64,000 bases of DNA from Actinomycetota bacterium (GCA_009699875.1 WLNI01000001.1:1-64000), one strand, 5' to 3'. Positions 1 to 9,134 are shown, counted from the first letter of the stretch. The notes: generated by a model from the letters alone, not told the origin. Program-made: numbers and translations.

Positions 1-612
1 CGCGAGACGGTGCCGGCGCTTTGGTTGGTCACCCAAACACTCGATCCGTCAGGGCTCACGGCGACGCCTAAGGGGCCCGATCCAACAGTGATTGAGGTCA
101 CGGTGTTGTCAGAGGTAGCGATGCGCGAGACGGTGCCGTCGTTATAATTGGTCACCCACACACTCAAACCGTCGGGACTCACGGCGACGAACTCGGGGCC
201 CGCTCCAACGGAGATTGGGGTCACGGCGTTATCAGAGGTAGCGATGCGCGAAACGGTGCCGCCATGGTTGGCCACCCACACACTCGATCCGTCAGGGCTC
301 ACGGCGACGCCGTAGGGATTCGATCCAACGGTGATTGGGGTCACGGCGTTGTTAGAAGTAGCGATGCGCGAAACGGTGCCATCGCCACCGTTGGTCACCC
401 ACACACTCGATCCGTCAGGGCTCACGGCGACGAACTGAGGGACCGCTCCAACAGTGATTGAGGTCACGGCGTTGTTAGAGGTAGCGATGCGCGAAACGGT
501 GCCGGCGCTTTGGTTGGTCACCCAAACACTCGATCCGTCAGGGCTCACGGCGACGCCTAAGGGGCCCGATCCAACAGTGATTGAGGTCACGGCGGTTGTC
601 GAAGGCGTGCTT
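1..612. repeat. Tandem 123-bp repeats coding propeller blades
   Basis: Five consecutive copies of a 123-bp unit (one copy 120 bp) begin at about 1, 124, 247, 367 and 490. The first and last copies are nearly identical over more than 100 bases, including the wobble positions, while the middle ones differ. This suggests recent copying or homogenisation between blades. Confidence 0.85.
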
Positions 613-719
613 GCACTGGCAAGCCCTGACAAGGCTATGAGAGCGAGAATGGCAAATGCTGTTGCGAGGACAAGAGTGTTGCGAAGGAAGCGAATACTTG
701 GTGAGTAACTATTGTTCAT
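1..719 (-). CDS. Secreted YVTN-type beta-propeller repeat protein, 3' part missing (left edge)
   Basis: The reverse strand from the ATG at 717-719 is open to base 1. It encodes a positively charged start (MNNSYSPSIRFLRN), a hydrophobic stretch (about residues 15-34) ending in ASA, typical of a signal peptide, and then about five 40-41 residue repeats. Each repeat contains VAVSPDGSSVWVTN followed by GTVSRIATS, the signature of YVTN/NHL-like beta-propeller blades. Repeat units begin near 490, 367, 247, 124 and 1; one is one codon shorter. A propeller needs 6-8 blades, so more must lie beyond the edge. The protein is probably extracytoplasmic and bind surfaces or ligands; the actual role is unknown. 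AAAGG lies about 10 nt before the ATG. Antisense ORFs over the repeats are shadows. Confidence 0.85.
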   Translation of the reverse strand, partial: MNNSYSPSIRFLRNTLVLATAFAILALIALSGLASASTPSTTAVTSITVGSGPLGVAVSPDGSSVWVTNQSAGTVSRIATSNNAVTSITVGAVPQFVAVSPDGSSVWVTNGGDGTVSRIATSNNAVTPITVGSNPYGVAVSPDGSSVWVANHGGTVSRIATSDNAVTPISVGAGPEFVAVSPDGLSVWVTNYNDGTVSRIATSDNTVTSITVGSGPLGVAVSPDGSSVWVTNQSAGTVS

Positions 720-1167
720 AACCCCAGTGCCTTTCAAAGTCCGAGATCAATAAACCCGGATACAGCAACCCTACCAATTCAATGAATTCGGAGCGAACCA
801 GAACAGTTAGGGACGAATTGATGCGTTCTGGTTCGTTGAGCGAACTTCTTAGGTGATGCGTACCCATAATCGGGCTTGCCAAGGCAGTGGCTGGGCTCAG
901 GTGTCTCAGGCTTCTGCTGGTGCAGAGCGACAAGGAAGGGTGAAGTAAGTCCTAAGTACTAAGCAACCGGACACTCCCTGCTTGGTTGGCAGGTGCTAGA
1001 TTCCATCCCCCAAAGCATCCCCAAAAATCAGAAACACCCAGGTCAGATAATTTTGAAAAGGTCAATGAATTAGGGCGTAAAGGGTTGTAACTTCCCACTA
1101 CATGCGAAATTGCGTCTAACGTTCAAGAAGCATGACATTGAGGTAGCAACGACCGAGAGGAGTCCAG
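720..1167. other. Gene-free intergenic region between divergent genes
   Basis: This is the longest stretch without a convincing gene. It must carry the promoters of the propeller gene (leftward) and of the ACP gene (rightward). A TAACGT hexamer at 1117-1122 is a possible -10 for the ACP gene, but no clear -35 is visible. It also holds the inverted repeat at 795-834 and a weak CCTGC/GCAGG dyad near 978-994. Short ORFs on both strands (for example a 74-codon one at 709-933, minus) look like chance. Confidence 0.5.
795..834. repeat. 10-bp inverted repeat GAACCAGAAC / GTTCTGGTTC
   Basis: Arms at 795-804 and 825-834 are perfect complements separated by 20 nt. It lies about 80 bp upstream of the propeller gene start, so it could be an operator or an RNA hairpin in its leader. 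No T-run follows on either side, which argues against a terminator. Confidence 0.5.
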
Positions 1168-1407
1168 ATGAGCGACGATGCTGCGTTTGAGAAATTTAGG
1201 GGCTGTGCAGTTGAGGTTCTTCAGGTGAGTCCTGACGCAATCACAAAAGAGGCGAGTTTCGCCGACGACCTAGATGCCGACAGCCTGGACTTGGTTGAGC
1301 TCGTCATGGCGCTCGAAGAGACGTTTGATATCACGGTTGAAGAGAGTGAACTCGAAGGTGTCCTGACTGTTGGTCAGGCCTTCGAGTTAGTTACTTCAAA
1401 GATCTGA
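1168..1407 (+). CDS. acpP: Acyl carrier protein
   Basis: This 79-residue acidic protein has the ACP fold signature DADSLDLVELVMALEE; the Ser in the DSL motif (about residue 37) is the predicted 4'-phosphopantetheine attachment site. It would carry growing acyl chains in type II fatty acid synthesis. The start ATG follows a good ribosome binding site (GAGAGGAG, 7 nt upstream), so this gene has a leader, unlike many neighbours. Its stop overlaps the start of the next gene as TGATG, so translation of the ketoacyl synthase is probably coupled. Length and motif are typical; whether it is the main housekeeping ACP or a dedicated one cannot be told. Confidence 0.93.
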   Translation: MSDDAAFEKFRGCAVEVLQVSPDAITKEASFADDLDADSLDLVELVMALEETFDITVEESELEGVLTVGQAFELVTSKI

Positions 1408-2606
1408 TGCGGATCGGCGAGCTCGCCGGAACTCCCGTCAACGGGAATCGAGTGGCGATCACCGGTATTGGGGCCGTTTCTTGTTGCGGCATCGGTGCGA
1501 ATACTCTCTTCGAGGGCCTGCTCTCAGGAACGTTTTCTGATGACCGTCGCATTCCCGACTTCGATCCCTTGCAATGGTTTGGTGCGAAAGAAGTTCGACG
1601 AGTTGACCGTTTCGCCCAGGTCTCGTTTGCCGCTGCCATGGAAGCAGTCGAAGACGCCGGACTCGGCGACGTCGACCCGGAGCGGGCTGGCGTCATCTTT
1701 GGAACAGGCATCGGAGGCATGACCACGTTGACTGCCCAAGCTGCTGTTCTCGCTGAACGCGGACCCGATCGTGTCACTCCTTTCCTCGCACCGATGATGA
1801 TGCCCAATGCCGGAGCGGCTCAGATCTCGATGCGCCAAGGTTGGACGGGACCGGCCGAGACCGTCACGACAGCATGCGCTGCAGGCACGCATGCCTTGGG
1901 TGCTGCAGCTCGACTCGTTGCATCTGGTCGCGTGGACGTCGTTATTGGCGGGAGCGGTGAGTCAGTGATGGACCCATTGACGTTCGCTGGTTTCAAAAAT
2001 ATGACGGCGCTCTCGACAACTGGAGTCTCGAAACCTTTTGACGTTGACCGAGATGGATTTATCCTCTCCGAAGGTGCGGGAGCACTTATTCTCGAGAACT
2101 GGGATCTAGCGGTCGCTCGAGGTGCTCGGATCTACGCTGAGGTCCTTGGTGCGGGTTCGACCTCAGATGCATTTCACATCACCGCTCCTCGATCTGACGG
2201 TTCTGGTGCTCGTCGCTGCATGGAGATCGCTCTTGAAGACGCTGGGATCACGAAAGACCAGGTGGGCCACATCAACGCCCATGGGACGTCGACCCCTCTG
2301 AACGATCTCTCCGAAGCGACAGCCATCTCAGCCCTCTTTGGGGCCACAACTCCCCCGGTGACCTCTGCAAAGGGCGTGACGGGACACAGCCTCGGAGGGG
2401 CGGGAGCACTAGAGGCGGTGGCGTCAGTTCTCACCATTGAGCGGGGAATCATCCCCCCAACAATCGGTCTGAACACAATCGATCCTGAAATTGCTATCGA
2501 CGTTGTTCACGGAGAGCCACGCCCCCTGCCGTCGCCAATTATCTTGAGCAACTCGTTTGGCTTTGGTGGCCACAACGGCTGTCTCGTGATCGGAAAACGG
2601 GACTAA
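1407..2606 (+). CDS. fabF: Beta-ketoacyl-ACP synthase II (FabF/KasA type)
   Basis: Condensing enzyme that extends acyl-ACP with malonyl-ACP. At 399 residues it has the family length. The Cys-His-His triad is visible: Cys in TTACAAGTHALG (about residue 158), His in HINAHGTSTPLND (about 289) and His in GVTGHSLGGAGALEA (about 325); the C-terminal NSFGFGGHN glycine motif is also present. The ATG overlaps the ACP stop by one base. The stop codon overlaps that of trpA on the other strand by 4 nt (2603-2606). It could equally be called KasA/KasB; the paired ACP suggests housekeeping or long-chain fatty acid elongation. Confidence 0.93.
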   Translation: MRIGELAGTPVNGNRVAITGIGAVSCCGIGANTLFEGLLSGTFSDDRRIPDFDPLQWFGAKEVRRVDRFAQVSFAAAMEAVEDAGLGDVDPERAGVIFGTGIGGMTTLTAQAAVLAERGPDRVTPFLAPMMMPNAGAAQISMRQGWTGPAETVTTACAAGTHALGAAARLVASGRVDVVIGGSGESVMDPLTFAGFKNMTALSTTGVSKPFDVDRDGFILSEGAGALILENWDLAVARGARIYAEVLGAGSTSDAFHITAPRSDGSGARRCMEIALEDAGITKDQVGHINAHGTSTPLNDLSEATAISALFGATTPPVTSAKGVTGHSLGGAGALEAVASVLTIERGIIPPTIGLNTIDPEIAIDVVHGEPRPLPSPIILSNSFGFGGHNGCLVIGKRD

Positions 2607-3382
2607 GCGTCAATCGCATTGCGCAGGGAACTCACAAAAGCTCCTGCACCATCTGGTCCTTCTCCGTCCAGGACTCGGCGAACGAGTGCGGAACCAACAA
2701 TCACGCCATCGGCGATATCCGCGACTCGTTTCGCTTGCTCTGGTGTCGACACACCAATCCCCACGCAGACTGGCGGTGAGGGAAATGCCCGAATCTTCGC
2801 GACGACAGCCTCGAGTTCATCCGTCATTGAGGATCGCTCCCCGGTGACCCCCATTCTGGCCACGCCATAGAGGAATCCTCGGCTCCGAGCGCATATCTTT
2901 TTCGTTCTTTCAGGCGATGACGAAGGTGCGACCAACAACACTGGGTCGATACCTGCATCTTCTGCGACTCTCTCCCATCCATCTAATTCCTCAAGACTCA
3001 GGTCGGGCACGATTGCTCCAGTAATGCCTGCCTGCTTTGCTTCACCGGCAAAGCGCTCGTGTCCTAAGTGTGCGATGACGTTGTAATACGTCATCACCAC
3101 CAGCGGAACGGCGAACTCATCTCGTTGGAGTTGTGCCAACACGCTCTGCGCCGTCGTTCCTCTCTCGAGGCTTCGAACGCCCGCTTCTTGGATAGTTGGA
3201 CCATCGATGATGGGGTCCGAAAACGGTAGCCCGATCTCGACAGCATCGGCTCCTGCGGCGATGACTGCGTGGACGACATCAATCCAAGCGTCGTCGACTC
3301 CGGCCATCACGTAGGGAATAAGCAGAGTGTGATTCTGCGACGTCAAGCTCTCAAAGGTCGGAGAAAGATTCGGAGCACCCAT
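2603..3382 (-). CDS. trpA: Tryptophan synthase alpha chain
   Basis: Cleaves indole-3-glycerol phosphate to indole and glyceraldehyde 3-phosphate and channels indole to TrpB. The 259-residue TIM barrel shows the catalytic Glu in EIGLPFSDP and Asp in IIDGPTIQ, and phosphate-binding loops near GIGVSTPEQA and GVIVGSALV. It is the last gene of the his/trp block, 3 nt after trpB. Confidence 0.95.
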   Translation of the reverse strand: MGAPNLSPTFESLTSQNHTLLIPYVMAGVDDAWIDVVHAVIAAGADAVEIGLPFSDPIIDGPTIQEAGVRSLERGTTAQSVLAQLQRDEFAVPLVVMTYYNVIAHLGHERFAGEAKQAGITGAIVPDLSLEELDGWERVAEDAGIDPVLLVAPSSSPERTKKICARSRGFLYGVARMGVTGERSSMTDELEAVVAKIRAFPSPPVCVGIGVSTPEQAKRVADIADGVIVGSALVRRVLDGEGPDGAGAFVSSLRNAIDA

Positions 3383-3385
3383 GGG

Positions 3386-4561
3386 TTACGAGTCTCCACG
3401 CAGGATGGCTCGGACTTGGGCGACGTCTTTGTCACCTCGGCCAGAAAGGTTCAGCACTACTTTTGAGCCGAGTGGTATCTCCCCGCCAGCTTCGCGAATG
3501 ACCCACGCAACAGCATGTGCCGTCTCTAATGCGGGAATAATGCCTTCTCGGGAGGCCAAACGTTGGAGCGCGTCGACGACCTCATCATCACCAGCTTGTT
3601 CGTAGCGAGCTCGACCAATCTCAGCCAGGTGGGCGTGTTCAGGCCCAATGCCTGGATAGTCGAGACCTGCTGAGATGGAGTGCGCTTCAGTGATCTGTCC
3701 TTCATCATCTTGGATCAACTGCGATCTCATGCCGTGAAGCACGCCTGGGGTGCCACTCGAAATCGCGGCTCCTCCCGCAGCCTCAACCCCAACGAGTACT
3801 GCATCGGAATCTACGAAGCCCGAGAACAGACCCGCAGCATTCGATCCACCTCCAACACACGCCACGACAAAATCTGGTTCGTCAATACCAAAGTCATGAA
3901 TTTGGCTTGACGCTTCTTCACCAATGATGCGCTGGAACTCGCGCACCATCCATGGGAAGGGGTGGGGTCCCATAACAGATCCAAGGCAGTAATGCGTGTC
4001 GGCCACTTCAGATACCCACGTTCGCATCGCTTCATTCACGGCGTCTTTGAGCGTTCGACTCCCTGACGTCACGGGTCGAACCTCTGCGCCAAGGAGTTCC
4101 ATTCGGAAGACATTCAACTCTTGTCGTTTTGTGTCGACCTCACCCATGAAGACAACGCATTCAAGTCCAAGGAGGGCTGCCGCCGTCGCCGAAGCAACGC
4201 CATGTTGGCCAGCGCCAGTTTCTGCGATCATTCGACGCTTTCCCATCCGCTTTGTCAAGAGGGCTTGTCCGATGACGTTGTTGATTTTGTGAGAGCCCGT
4301 GTGCGCGAGATCTTCGCGCTTGAGGTACAACTCGATGCCGAGTTCTTCAGAGAGCCGGCCGCACTTTGTTAAGGGGGTTGGACGACCTCCGTACTCCCGA
4401 AGGATGCGCCGATACTCAGCAATGAAGCTTTCATCACTCCACGCATCAGCGAAGGCTGCTTCAAGTTCTTGACACGCTGGGACGAGTGGTTCTGGGACAA
4501 AGCGCCCACCAAACGATCCAAAACGCCCATCAAGTCCTGGGGTTCCCATGATGTTGCTCAT
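3386..4561 (-). CDS. trpB: Tryptophan synthase beta chain
   Basis: PLP enzyme that joins indole and serine to give tryptophan in the TrpA-TrpB complex. The 391-residue sequence has the PLP lysine in REDLAHTGSHKINN (about residue 91), the glycine-rich phosphate loop GGGSNAAG, and the family C-terminus LSGRGDKDV. It matches the TrpB1 form that pairs with TrpA. It starts 4 nt after trpF, suggesting coupled translation in the operon. Confidence 0.96.
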   Translation of the reverse strand: MSNIMGTPGLDGRFGSFGGRFVPEPLVPACQELEAAFADAWSDESFIAEYRRILREYGGRPTPLTKCGRLSEELGIELYLKREDLAHTGSHKINNVIGQALLTKRMGKRRMIAETGAGQHGVASATAAALLGLECVVFMGEVDTKRQELNVFRMELLGAEVRPVTSGSRTLKDAVNEAMRTWVSEVADTHYCLGSVMGPHPFPWMVREFQRIIGEEASSQIHDFGIDEPDFVVACVGGGSNAAGLFSGFVDSDAVLVGVEAAGGAAISSGTPGVLHGMRSQLIQDDEGQITEAHSISAGLDYPGIGPEHAHLAEIGRARYEQAGDDEVVDALQRLASREGIIPALETAHAVAWVIREAGGEIPLGSKVVLNLSGRGDKDVAQVRAILRGDS

Positions 4562-4565
4562 CTGA

Positions 4566-5237
4566 TCAACTCCGGTTCCAGTCGAAAGGGCCGTCTTCTG
4601 GCTCTCCTGCTTCCGAGAAATCCAAAACGTCGTCGTACTCCCTCACCGCATCTATAAAAGCTTTCATTTTACGTGGGTCCTTTACGCCAGGGGCCATCTC
4701 GACACCAGTCGCCACGTCAACGCCAAACGGATGCAGTTGTTCTATTGCGCCATGAACATTCTCGGCATTGAGTCCACCCGAGACCAAGAGCCGATGAGAG
4801 TTGGCCACACCTTCAGCAAGCCTCCAGTCAAAGACTTCTCCACTCCCTGGATTTGGACCATCAACCAACAACAGATCCGCCCCGCTCTCAGCAAAGGAAG
4901 CGATGTCGTCGCTCGGCGCCGGAAGGGCTTTTATGACGAGTGCGACACGTTCAGAGATGTACTGGACGTCACTGGTGGACTCATGTCCGTGGAGTTGAAC
5001 TCCCCTCAGTCCGAGATGATTTGCAATATCGACCACTCGTTTCGGTGCTTCGTCTCGAAAGACACCTATGACGAGCGTCTCGGGCGGGAGTCGACGCACA
5101 ACGTCACTGGCGGTTGCCTGTGAGATTTGGCGAGGCGAGGGAGCAAAGATCAATCCGATGGCGTCTGCGCCGAGGCCGACGGCTAAGAGAGCGTCGGCCT
5201 CATTCGTCACGCCACAAATTTTGATAAACGTCTTCAT
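4566..5237 (-). CDS. trpF: Phosphoribosylanthranilate isomerase
   Basis: Isomerises N-(5'-phosphoribosyl)anthranilate in the third step of tryptophan synthesis. The N-terminal KICGVTN carries the catalytic Cys (residue 9) and LLLVDGPNPGSGE carries the catalytic Asp. The 223 residues include an acidic C-terminal tail of about 20 residues beyond the barrel. Its ATG overlaps the trpC stop by 4 nt. Many actinobacteria lack trpF and use the dual-function PriA instead; here a separate trpF and a hisA coexist in one block. Confidence 0.94.
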   Translation of the reverse strand: MKTFIKICGVTNEADALLAVGLGADAIGLIFAPSPRQISQATASDVVRRLPPETLVIGVFRDEAPKRVVDIANHLGLRGVQLHGHESTSDVQYISERVALVIKALPAPSDDIASFAESGADLLLVDGPNPGSGEVFDWRLAEGVANSHRLLVSGGLNAENVHGAIEQLHPFGVDVATGVEMAPGVKDPRKMKAFIDAVREYDDVLDFSEAGEPEDGPFDWNRS

Positions 5238-6040
5238 ATCGATGTTGCCATGTTACGGGGACCGACGGGAAATCCGTCAAACGTTGAAACGACCTTTGCT
5301 GGATCGGGAGAGGTGACAAAACTCTCCCCGACCAAAATGGCGTCGAATCCTTTCAGGGCCAAGTCTTTGGCGTCTTCAGGTGTTGCAATTCCAGATTCGG
5401 CAACGGCGAGTATTTCATCAGGGATTGAACCAAGCACTCGCTCAGCTCTCTTGGTATCGACCGAGAATGTGCGGAGATCTCTTTGGTTCACACCAACAAT
5501 CATTGAACCAAGGTCGAGAGCTCGTTGCAGTTCTGCCTCATCATGGACCTCAACTAGTACTTCGAGATCGACTGAGATTGCTGCTTCAAACAACTCAGAC
5601 AGCTGGTCGTCGTCAAGTGCAGCAACAATCAGTAGTGCAGCGTCAGCACCCATGATTTTTGCGTCATAGATATCTCGAATGTCAACAACAAAGTCTTTCC
5701 GCAATATCGGAAGACTGCAGGATCGCTCCACCGTCTCGAGATCTTCCCGAGAGCCGCCAAACGCGTCTGAGTCAGTGAGCACGCTTATGGCTGACGCACC
5801 TCCGGTTTCGTAGGCCTGCGCCAGCACTTCTGGATCAAGAAAGAGATTGAGGTCGCCCTTCGAGGGGCTTTTTCGCTTGACCTCAGCAATTACTGAAAGT
5901 CCGGGAGATGAAAGAGCCTCGAGAAATGATCCATTCCTAGGGATGCTGAGCGCCTCGTCGAAGAGTTCCCGAGCGTCACGGTCGTCGTTGGATGCCAGAT
6001 TCCTATGGCGCTCAAGGATGGCGTCAAGGTACGTCTCCAT
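5234..6040 (-). CDS. trpC: Indole-3-glycerol phosphate synthase
   Basis: Closes the indole ring from CdRP. The 268-residue TIM barrel has the substrate and catalytic lysines in VIAEVKRKSPSKG and ILRKDFVVD, the Glu in VLVEVHDEAEL, and the phosphate site VAESGIATPEDA. It is separated from ygfZ by 37 nt, and that gap holds a -10 hexamer (TACGAT) exactly 6 nt before the ATG, so trpCFBA probably has its own leaderless promoter in addition to read-through. Confidence 0.95.
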   Translation of the reverse strand: METYLDAILERHRNLASNDDRDARELFDEALSIPRNGSFLEALSSPGLSVIAEVKRKSPSKGDLNLFLDPEVLAQAYETGGASAISVLTDSDAFGGSREDLETVERSCSLPILRKDFVVDIRDIYDAKIMGADAALLIVAALDDDQLSELFEAAISVDLEVLVEVHDEAELQRALDLGSMIVGVNQRDLRTFSVDTKRAERVLGSIPDEILAVAESGIATPEDAKDLALKGFDAILVGESFVTSPDPAKVVSTFDGFPVGPRNMATSI

Positions 6041-6046
6041 TTGTTC

Positions 6047-6052
6047 ATCGTA
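6047..6052 (-). promoter_or_regulatory. -10 hexamer TACGAT of a leaderless trpC promoter
   Basis: Reverse strand reads TACGAT-GAACAA-ATG. Six bases between the hexamer and the start codon put transcription initiation at or next to the A of ATG. The same arrangement, almost base for base, precedes the gene at 23833. Confidence 0.6.
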
Positions 6053-6077
6053 GTGGGGGGAAGCGCAATTGTGGTTC

Positions 6078-6908
6078 TCAGAGCGAAAAGACCTGAACTG
6101 GGCTCTCTCTCGAGATGAGAGAGGTCGTTGTCTCCAGATTGACTTTTCGTTTCAAGAGACAGAGTCCTCTGGCTCTACCAGTCTCCGCATCGAAGAAGTG
6201 ACGTCGAACGCTACCGACGGCTTCGTCGCCATCGAACAACTCTTCCCCGAACGCAACAGTTGACCTGGCTTCGAAGCCGCACAGCCGCTGAGGGACGTTG
6301 GCACCTCGAGCGTCGAGGCGGGCTACTAACTCTTGGCCGGTGTAACAACCCTTTTCAAATGAGACACACTGTGCAACGATGTTGCCCCCAAGTTCGTAGG
6401 GATTCATTCCATCCTCGGCGTCCATCGGAAGGACGGAGGGACCACGAACCAATGCTTGAGCAATACTCTCTGCTGAAAGTGCTTCCACGCCCGTATGCAA
6501 TGGCGGCGCAGACGAAAAGATCTGTTGGGAGATTTCAACACCCGACTCCAAAAAAGGAAGGGGGATTCCACCATCCTCACTCCCTGCCGGAGCGGTTGTG
6601 CGAGATATCCACGAGGGTTTGATTTCGATCTCGACTTTTACGCGAAGTTTGAATCGACGGAGACGAGCCGCCAACACTTCAACGTTGCTCTCACTGCCAA
6701 TGAGAACAAACGAGTCTGTATCTCGTCGAAGGACCCAGCCAAGCCAACCGAGTTTTCCGTCTGGTTCAAGCACCATGGTCCACTTCACTTCGCCGCTGAT
6801 CATCCCAGCGATGTCCTGCGAGAGTTGGCCTTGCAAAAAGAGTTCCGCATCGACTCCTGCGACCACCACGATGGGGATCTCACTCACTGGTGCGAACCAA
6901 GTGTTCAC
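6078..6908 (-). CDS. ygfZ: YgfZ/GcvT-domain folate-binding protein
   Basis: Tetrahydrofolate-binding protein of the YgfZ family, linked in Escherichia coli to repair or assembly of iron-sulfur enzymes. The diagnostic motif KGCYTGQE (around residue 200) is present with its conserved Cys. The start chosen is the GTG at 6906-6908, which overlaps the trpE stop as GTGA; an upstream GTG at 6971 would overlap trpE by 67 nt. Length is then 276 residues. Position between trpE and trpC is not explained by tryptophan synthesis itself; it may simply share the transcript. Confidence 0.88.
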   Translation of the reverse strand: MNTWFAPVSEIPIVVVAGVDAELFLQGQLSQDIAGMISGEVKWTMVLEPDGKLGWLGWVLRRDTDSFVLIGSESNVEVLAARLRRFKLRVKVEIEIKPSWISRTTAPAGSEDGGIPLPFLESGVEISQQIFSSAPPLHTGVEALSAESIAQALVRGPSVLPMDAEDGMNPYELGGNIVAQCVSFEKGCYTGQELVARLDARGANVPQRLCGFEARSTVAFGEELFDGDEAVGSVRRHFFDAETGRARGLCLLKRKVNLETTTSLISRESPVQVFSL

Positions 6909-8422
6909 TGCGACGTGGACGCTCGCGACAGAGAGACTGCTGCCAAGACGGCTGCTGCCTTCGAGCGACACTCTGCGTCTTCACTTTGTGGATCGCTGTC
7001 CGCCACGATGCCAGCTCCTGCCTGCACACTGGCCTGACCATCTGGGGCCACGACGAGCGTGCGAATCGCAATCGCTGTATCAACGTTCCCACTGAAATCC
7101 AGATACCCCACGACGCCCCCATAGACCCCTCGACGAGTTCGCTCCAGTTCGTCGATAATCTCCATTGCGCGAACCTTGGGTGCTCCGGACAAGGTTCCAG
7201 CTGGAAGTGTCGCTCGAAGAACATCAATTGGTCCCAAGTTTTCTCGAAGCGTTCCCGATACTTGCGACGTGAGATGCATCACATGGCTGTACTTTTCTAG
7301 GCTCATTAGTTCTTCAACGTGCTCGCTTCCAAACACTGCGACTCGCCCCACATCATTCCGAGCAAGATCCACCAACATGATGTGTTCAGCAATCTCCTTT
7401 GGATCCTCTTGTAGCTCCCCAGCAAGTCGATCATCTTCTTGCGACGTTTCACCTCGCGGTCGAGATCCAGCGATGGGTCTTGAGGTGACAATGCCGTCTC
7501 GGACGCGAACCATTGGCTCAGGCGATGAGCCAGCAATTTCGATGCCATCGAGGCGGAGAAAGTAGAGATACGGACTTGGATTGAGAAGCCGAAGTGCTCG
7601 ATAGACGGCAAACGCATCCACCGTTCCCTCAATATCGAAGCGCTGGGAAAGCACAACCTGGAAGATATCGCCTGCGGTGATGTACTCCTTGGCCACTTTG
7701 ACCGCTTCTTGATACTCCTTCGACGTCATCGTCGAATGAGCCTGAGCGAGTTCACCCTTCGCTCCCGGTTCAGGAGCACGCAGTGGAGCTTGGACGACTG
7801 GCAAGGCACTGTCGAGCGCGAGTTGATCGAGCTGCGTGCAAGCTGCATCGTAGGCAGCTTCAATTTCTGACTCGCTCTGACCCGGTGAGATCACGACGTT
7901 GACAATCAGTGTGATTCGTTGCCGCCAGTGATCAAAGGCAATCAGCTCACCGATGACCGCCATTGCCGCATCGGGTAAGGATCGATCATCGAGCGGTGGT
8001 GACTCCAGACGTTCAATCTCTCGAACCGTGTCATATCCCAGGTAGCCCACAACACCGCTGTGCAGTGGAGGGAGAGACTCGAAATCTGGAACCGAAAAGG
8101 AATCGAGCAGCGTTTCAAGCATGGAAAAAATCCCGTCCCCCGTGAGATTGAAACTCTCACCGACGCTCGACAGCATGCCTCCTCGAGACGTCATGATCGC
8201 GAGAGGATTTCTTCCGACGAATGAATATCTCCCCCACCGCTCACCACCTTCGACCGACTCGAGAAGAAATCCATCACCAGATCCCACTGCTGAAAGGAAC
8301 ACGCCAACCGGTGTCATCGTGTCAGCCACGAGCGCCCGAGTCACTGGGATTATCTGATGCTCCCTGGCCAGCGAGGAAAATATCTCACGTGAGGGAACAT
8401 TTTCTCCTTGAGACTTCGTCAT
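6905..8422 (-). CDS. trpE: Anthranilate synthase component I
   Basis: Makes anthranilate from chorismate, using ammonia delivered by a TrpG glutaminase that is not encoded here. The 505 residues include the N-terminal LLES feedback-binding element (FLLESVEGG, about residue 55) and the chorismate-binding C-terminal half with [26 protein letters not shown] and [11 protein letters not shown]. The ATG overlaps the hisI stop by 4 nt (ATGA). The LLES motif suggests end-product inhibition by tryptophan. A PabB role is less likely because trpC follows. Confidence 0.94.
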   Translation of the reverse strand: MTKSQGENVPSREIFSSLAREHQIIPVTRALVADTMTPVGVFLSAVGSGDGFLLESVEGGERWGRYSFVGRNPLAIMTSRGGMLSSVGESFNLTGDGIFSMLETLLDSFSVPDFESLPPLHSGVVGYLGYDTVREIERLESPPLDDRSLPDAAMAVIGELIAFDHWRQRITLIVNVVISPGQSESEIEAAYDAACTQLDQLALDSALPVVQAPLRAPEPGAKGELAQAHSTMTSKEYQEAVKVAKEYITAGDIFQVVLSQRFDIEGTVDAFAVYRALRLLNPSPYLYFLRLDGIEIAGSSPEPMVRVRDGIVTSRPIAGSRPRGETSQEDDRLAGELQEDPKEIAEHIMLVDLARNDVGRVAVFGSEHVEELMSLEKYSHVMHLTSQVSGTLRENLGPIDVLRATLPAGTLSGAPKVRAMEIIDELERTRRGVYGGVVGYLDFSGNVDTAIAIRTLVVAPDGQASVQAGAGIVADSDPQSEDAECRSKAAAVLAAVSLSRASTSQ

Positions 8423-8790
8423 TCCGCTGTACCGTCACCAGGCCCTGTGGCAAGGTCACGATAGAAACAACTCCGCTCCCCGGTGTGGCAGGCGCCGTTG
8501 CCGTGTTGGTCAATTTCGATTAGCAATGCATCACCATCACAGTCATAGCGAATAGCCCGGACGTACTGGCGATCACCAGAAGTCTCTCCTTTGCACCAGA
8601 ACTCCTGGCGACTACGCGACCAAAACCAGGTCCTGCCCGTTTCAAGCGTCTTCATCAGCGACTCTTGATTCATGTAGGCGACCATGAGCACGTCGTGGGT
8701 CTGCCTCTCTTGAATCACTGTTACGACGAGACCATCGTCTCCAAAGACAACGTCATTCACGACAGAATCAGCGAACTCCATCACGCTCAT
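8419..8790 (-). CDS. hisI: Phosphoribosyl-AMP cyclohydrolase
   Basis: Opens the adenine ring of PR-AMP in the third step of histidine synthesis. The 123-residue protein is the HisI domain alone, without HisE. Metal-binding residues are visible in [10 protein letters not shown] and in [13 protein letters not shown]. Both ends overlap neighbours by 4 nt (ATGA), so it is coupled to the GroES-like gene before it and to trpE after it. The PR-ATP diphosphatase HisE must lie elsewhere. Confidence 0.95.
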   Translation of the reverse strand: MSVMEFADSVVNDVVFGDDGLVVTVIQERQTHDVLMVAYMNQESLMKTLETGRTWFWSRSRQEFWCKGETSGDRQYVRAIRYDCDGDALLIEIDQHGNGACHTGERSCFYRDLATGPGDGTAE

Positions 8791-9128
8791 AGGTAGAGTC
8801 CTGTTCCGCCATCCATGCGTTCGGATGCAGCCGCGTGGATATCGCGCTCCCTCAAAATGATGTACTCCTCGCCATTGATTTCAACTTCGAACTGATCTTC
8901 AGGGTTAAACAGGACGTTGTCGCCGACTTTGATCGCCCTCACGTGGGGACCAATCGCTACCGTTTCAGCCCATGACAGTCTTCGGGACAACTGAGCGGTT
9001 GCGGGAATGAGAATGCCTGCTCTGCTCTTTCGCTCGCCCTCGGCGTCACCCACCTTGACCAAGACACGATCAAACAGGACGTCGATGGGATGTTTGTCAA
9101 TACCAGCGGAAACTGTGGAATCGCTCAC
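8787..9128 (-). CDS. GroES-like (Cpn10-family) small protein
   Basis: The 113-residue protein aligns by eye with the Cpn10 beta-barrel: [46 protein letters not shown], and [11 protein letters not shown]. The region that forms the GroEL-contacting mobile loop is altered ([20 protein letters not shown]), and there is about a 15-residue C-terminal extension ending GGTGLYL. No GroEL gene is nearby. It has its own leaderless promoter signal (9135-9140) and overlaps hisI by 4 nt. It is probably a divergent GroES paralogue rather than the main co-chaperonin; its role is unknown. Confidence 0.75.
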   Translation of the reverse strand: MSDSTVSAGIDKHPIDVLFDRVLVKVGDAEGERKSRAGILIPATAQLSRRLSWAETVAIGPHVRAIKVGDNVLFNPEDQFEVEINGEEYIILRERDIHAAASERMDGGTGLYL

Positions 9129-9134
9129 ACCATT

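Noticed and set aside
264-708. Plus-strand ORFs over the propeller repeats
   Set aside because: They are antisense shadows of the tandem repeats; the minus strand gives the clear signal peptide and YVTN blades.
709-933. 74-codon minus-strand ORF upstream of the propeller gene
   Set aside because: It overlaps the true propeller start, spans the inverted repeat, has no ribosome binding site and no recognisable motif; composition looks non-coding.
782-943. Two short plus-strand ORFs (24 and 30 codons) in the left intergenic region
   Set aside because: Both could be read with a TGATG junction, but neither has a Shine-Dalgarno sequence or protein-like composition, and the second contains many Gln/Ser/Gly codons by chance.
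6495-7095. Long plus-strand ORFs opposite trpE and ygfZ
   Set aside because: They lie antisense to two well-recognised genes and show no domain.
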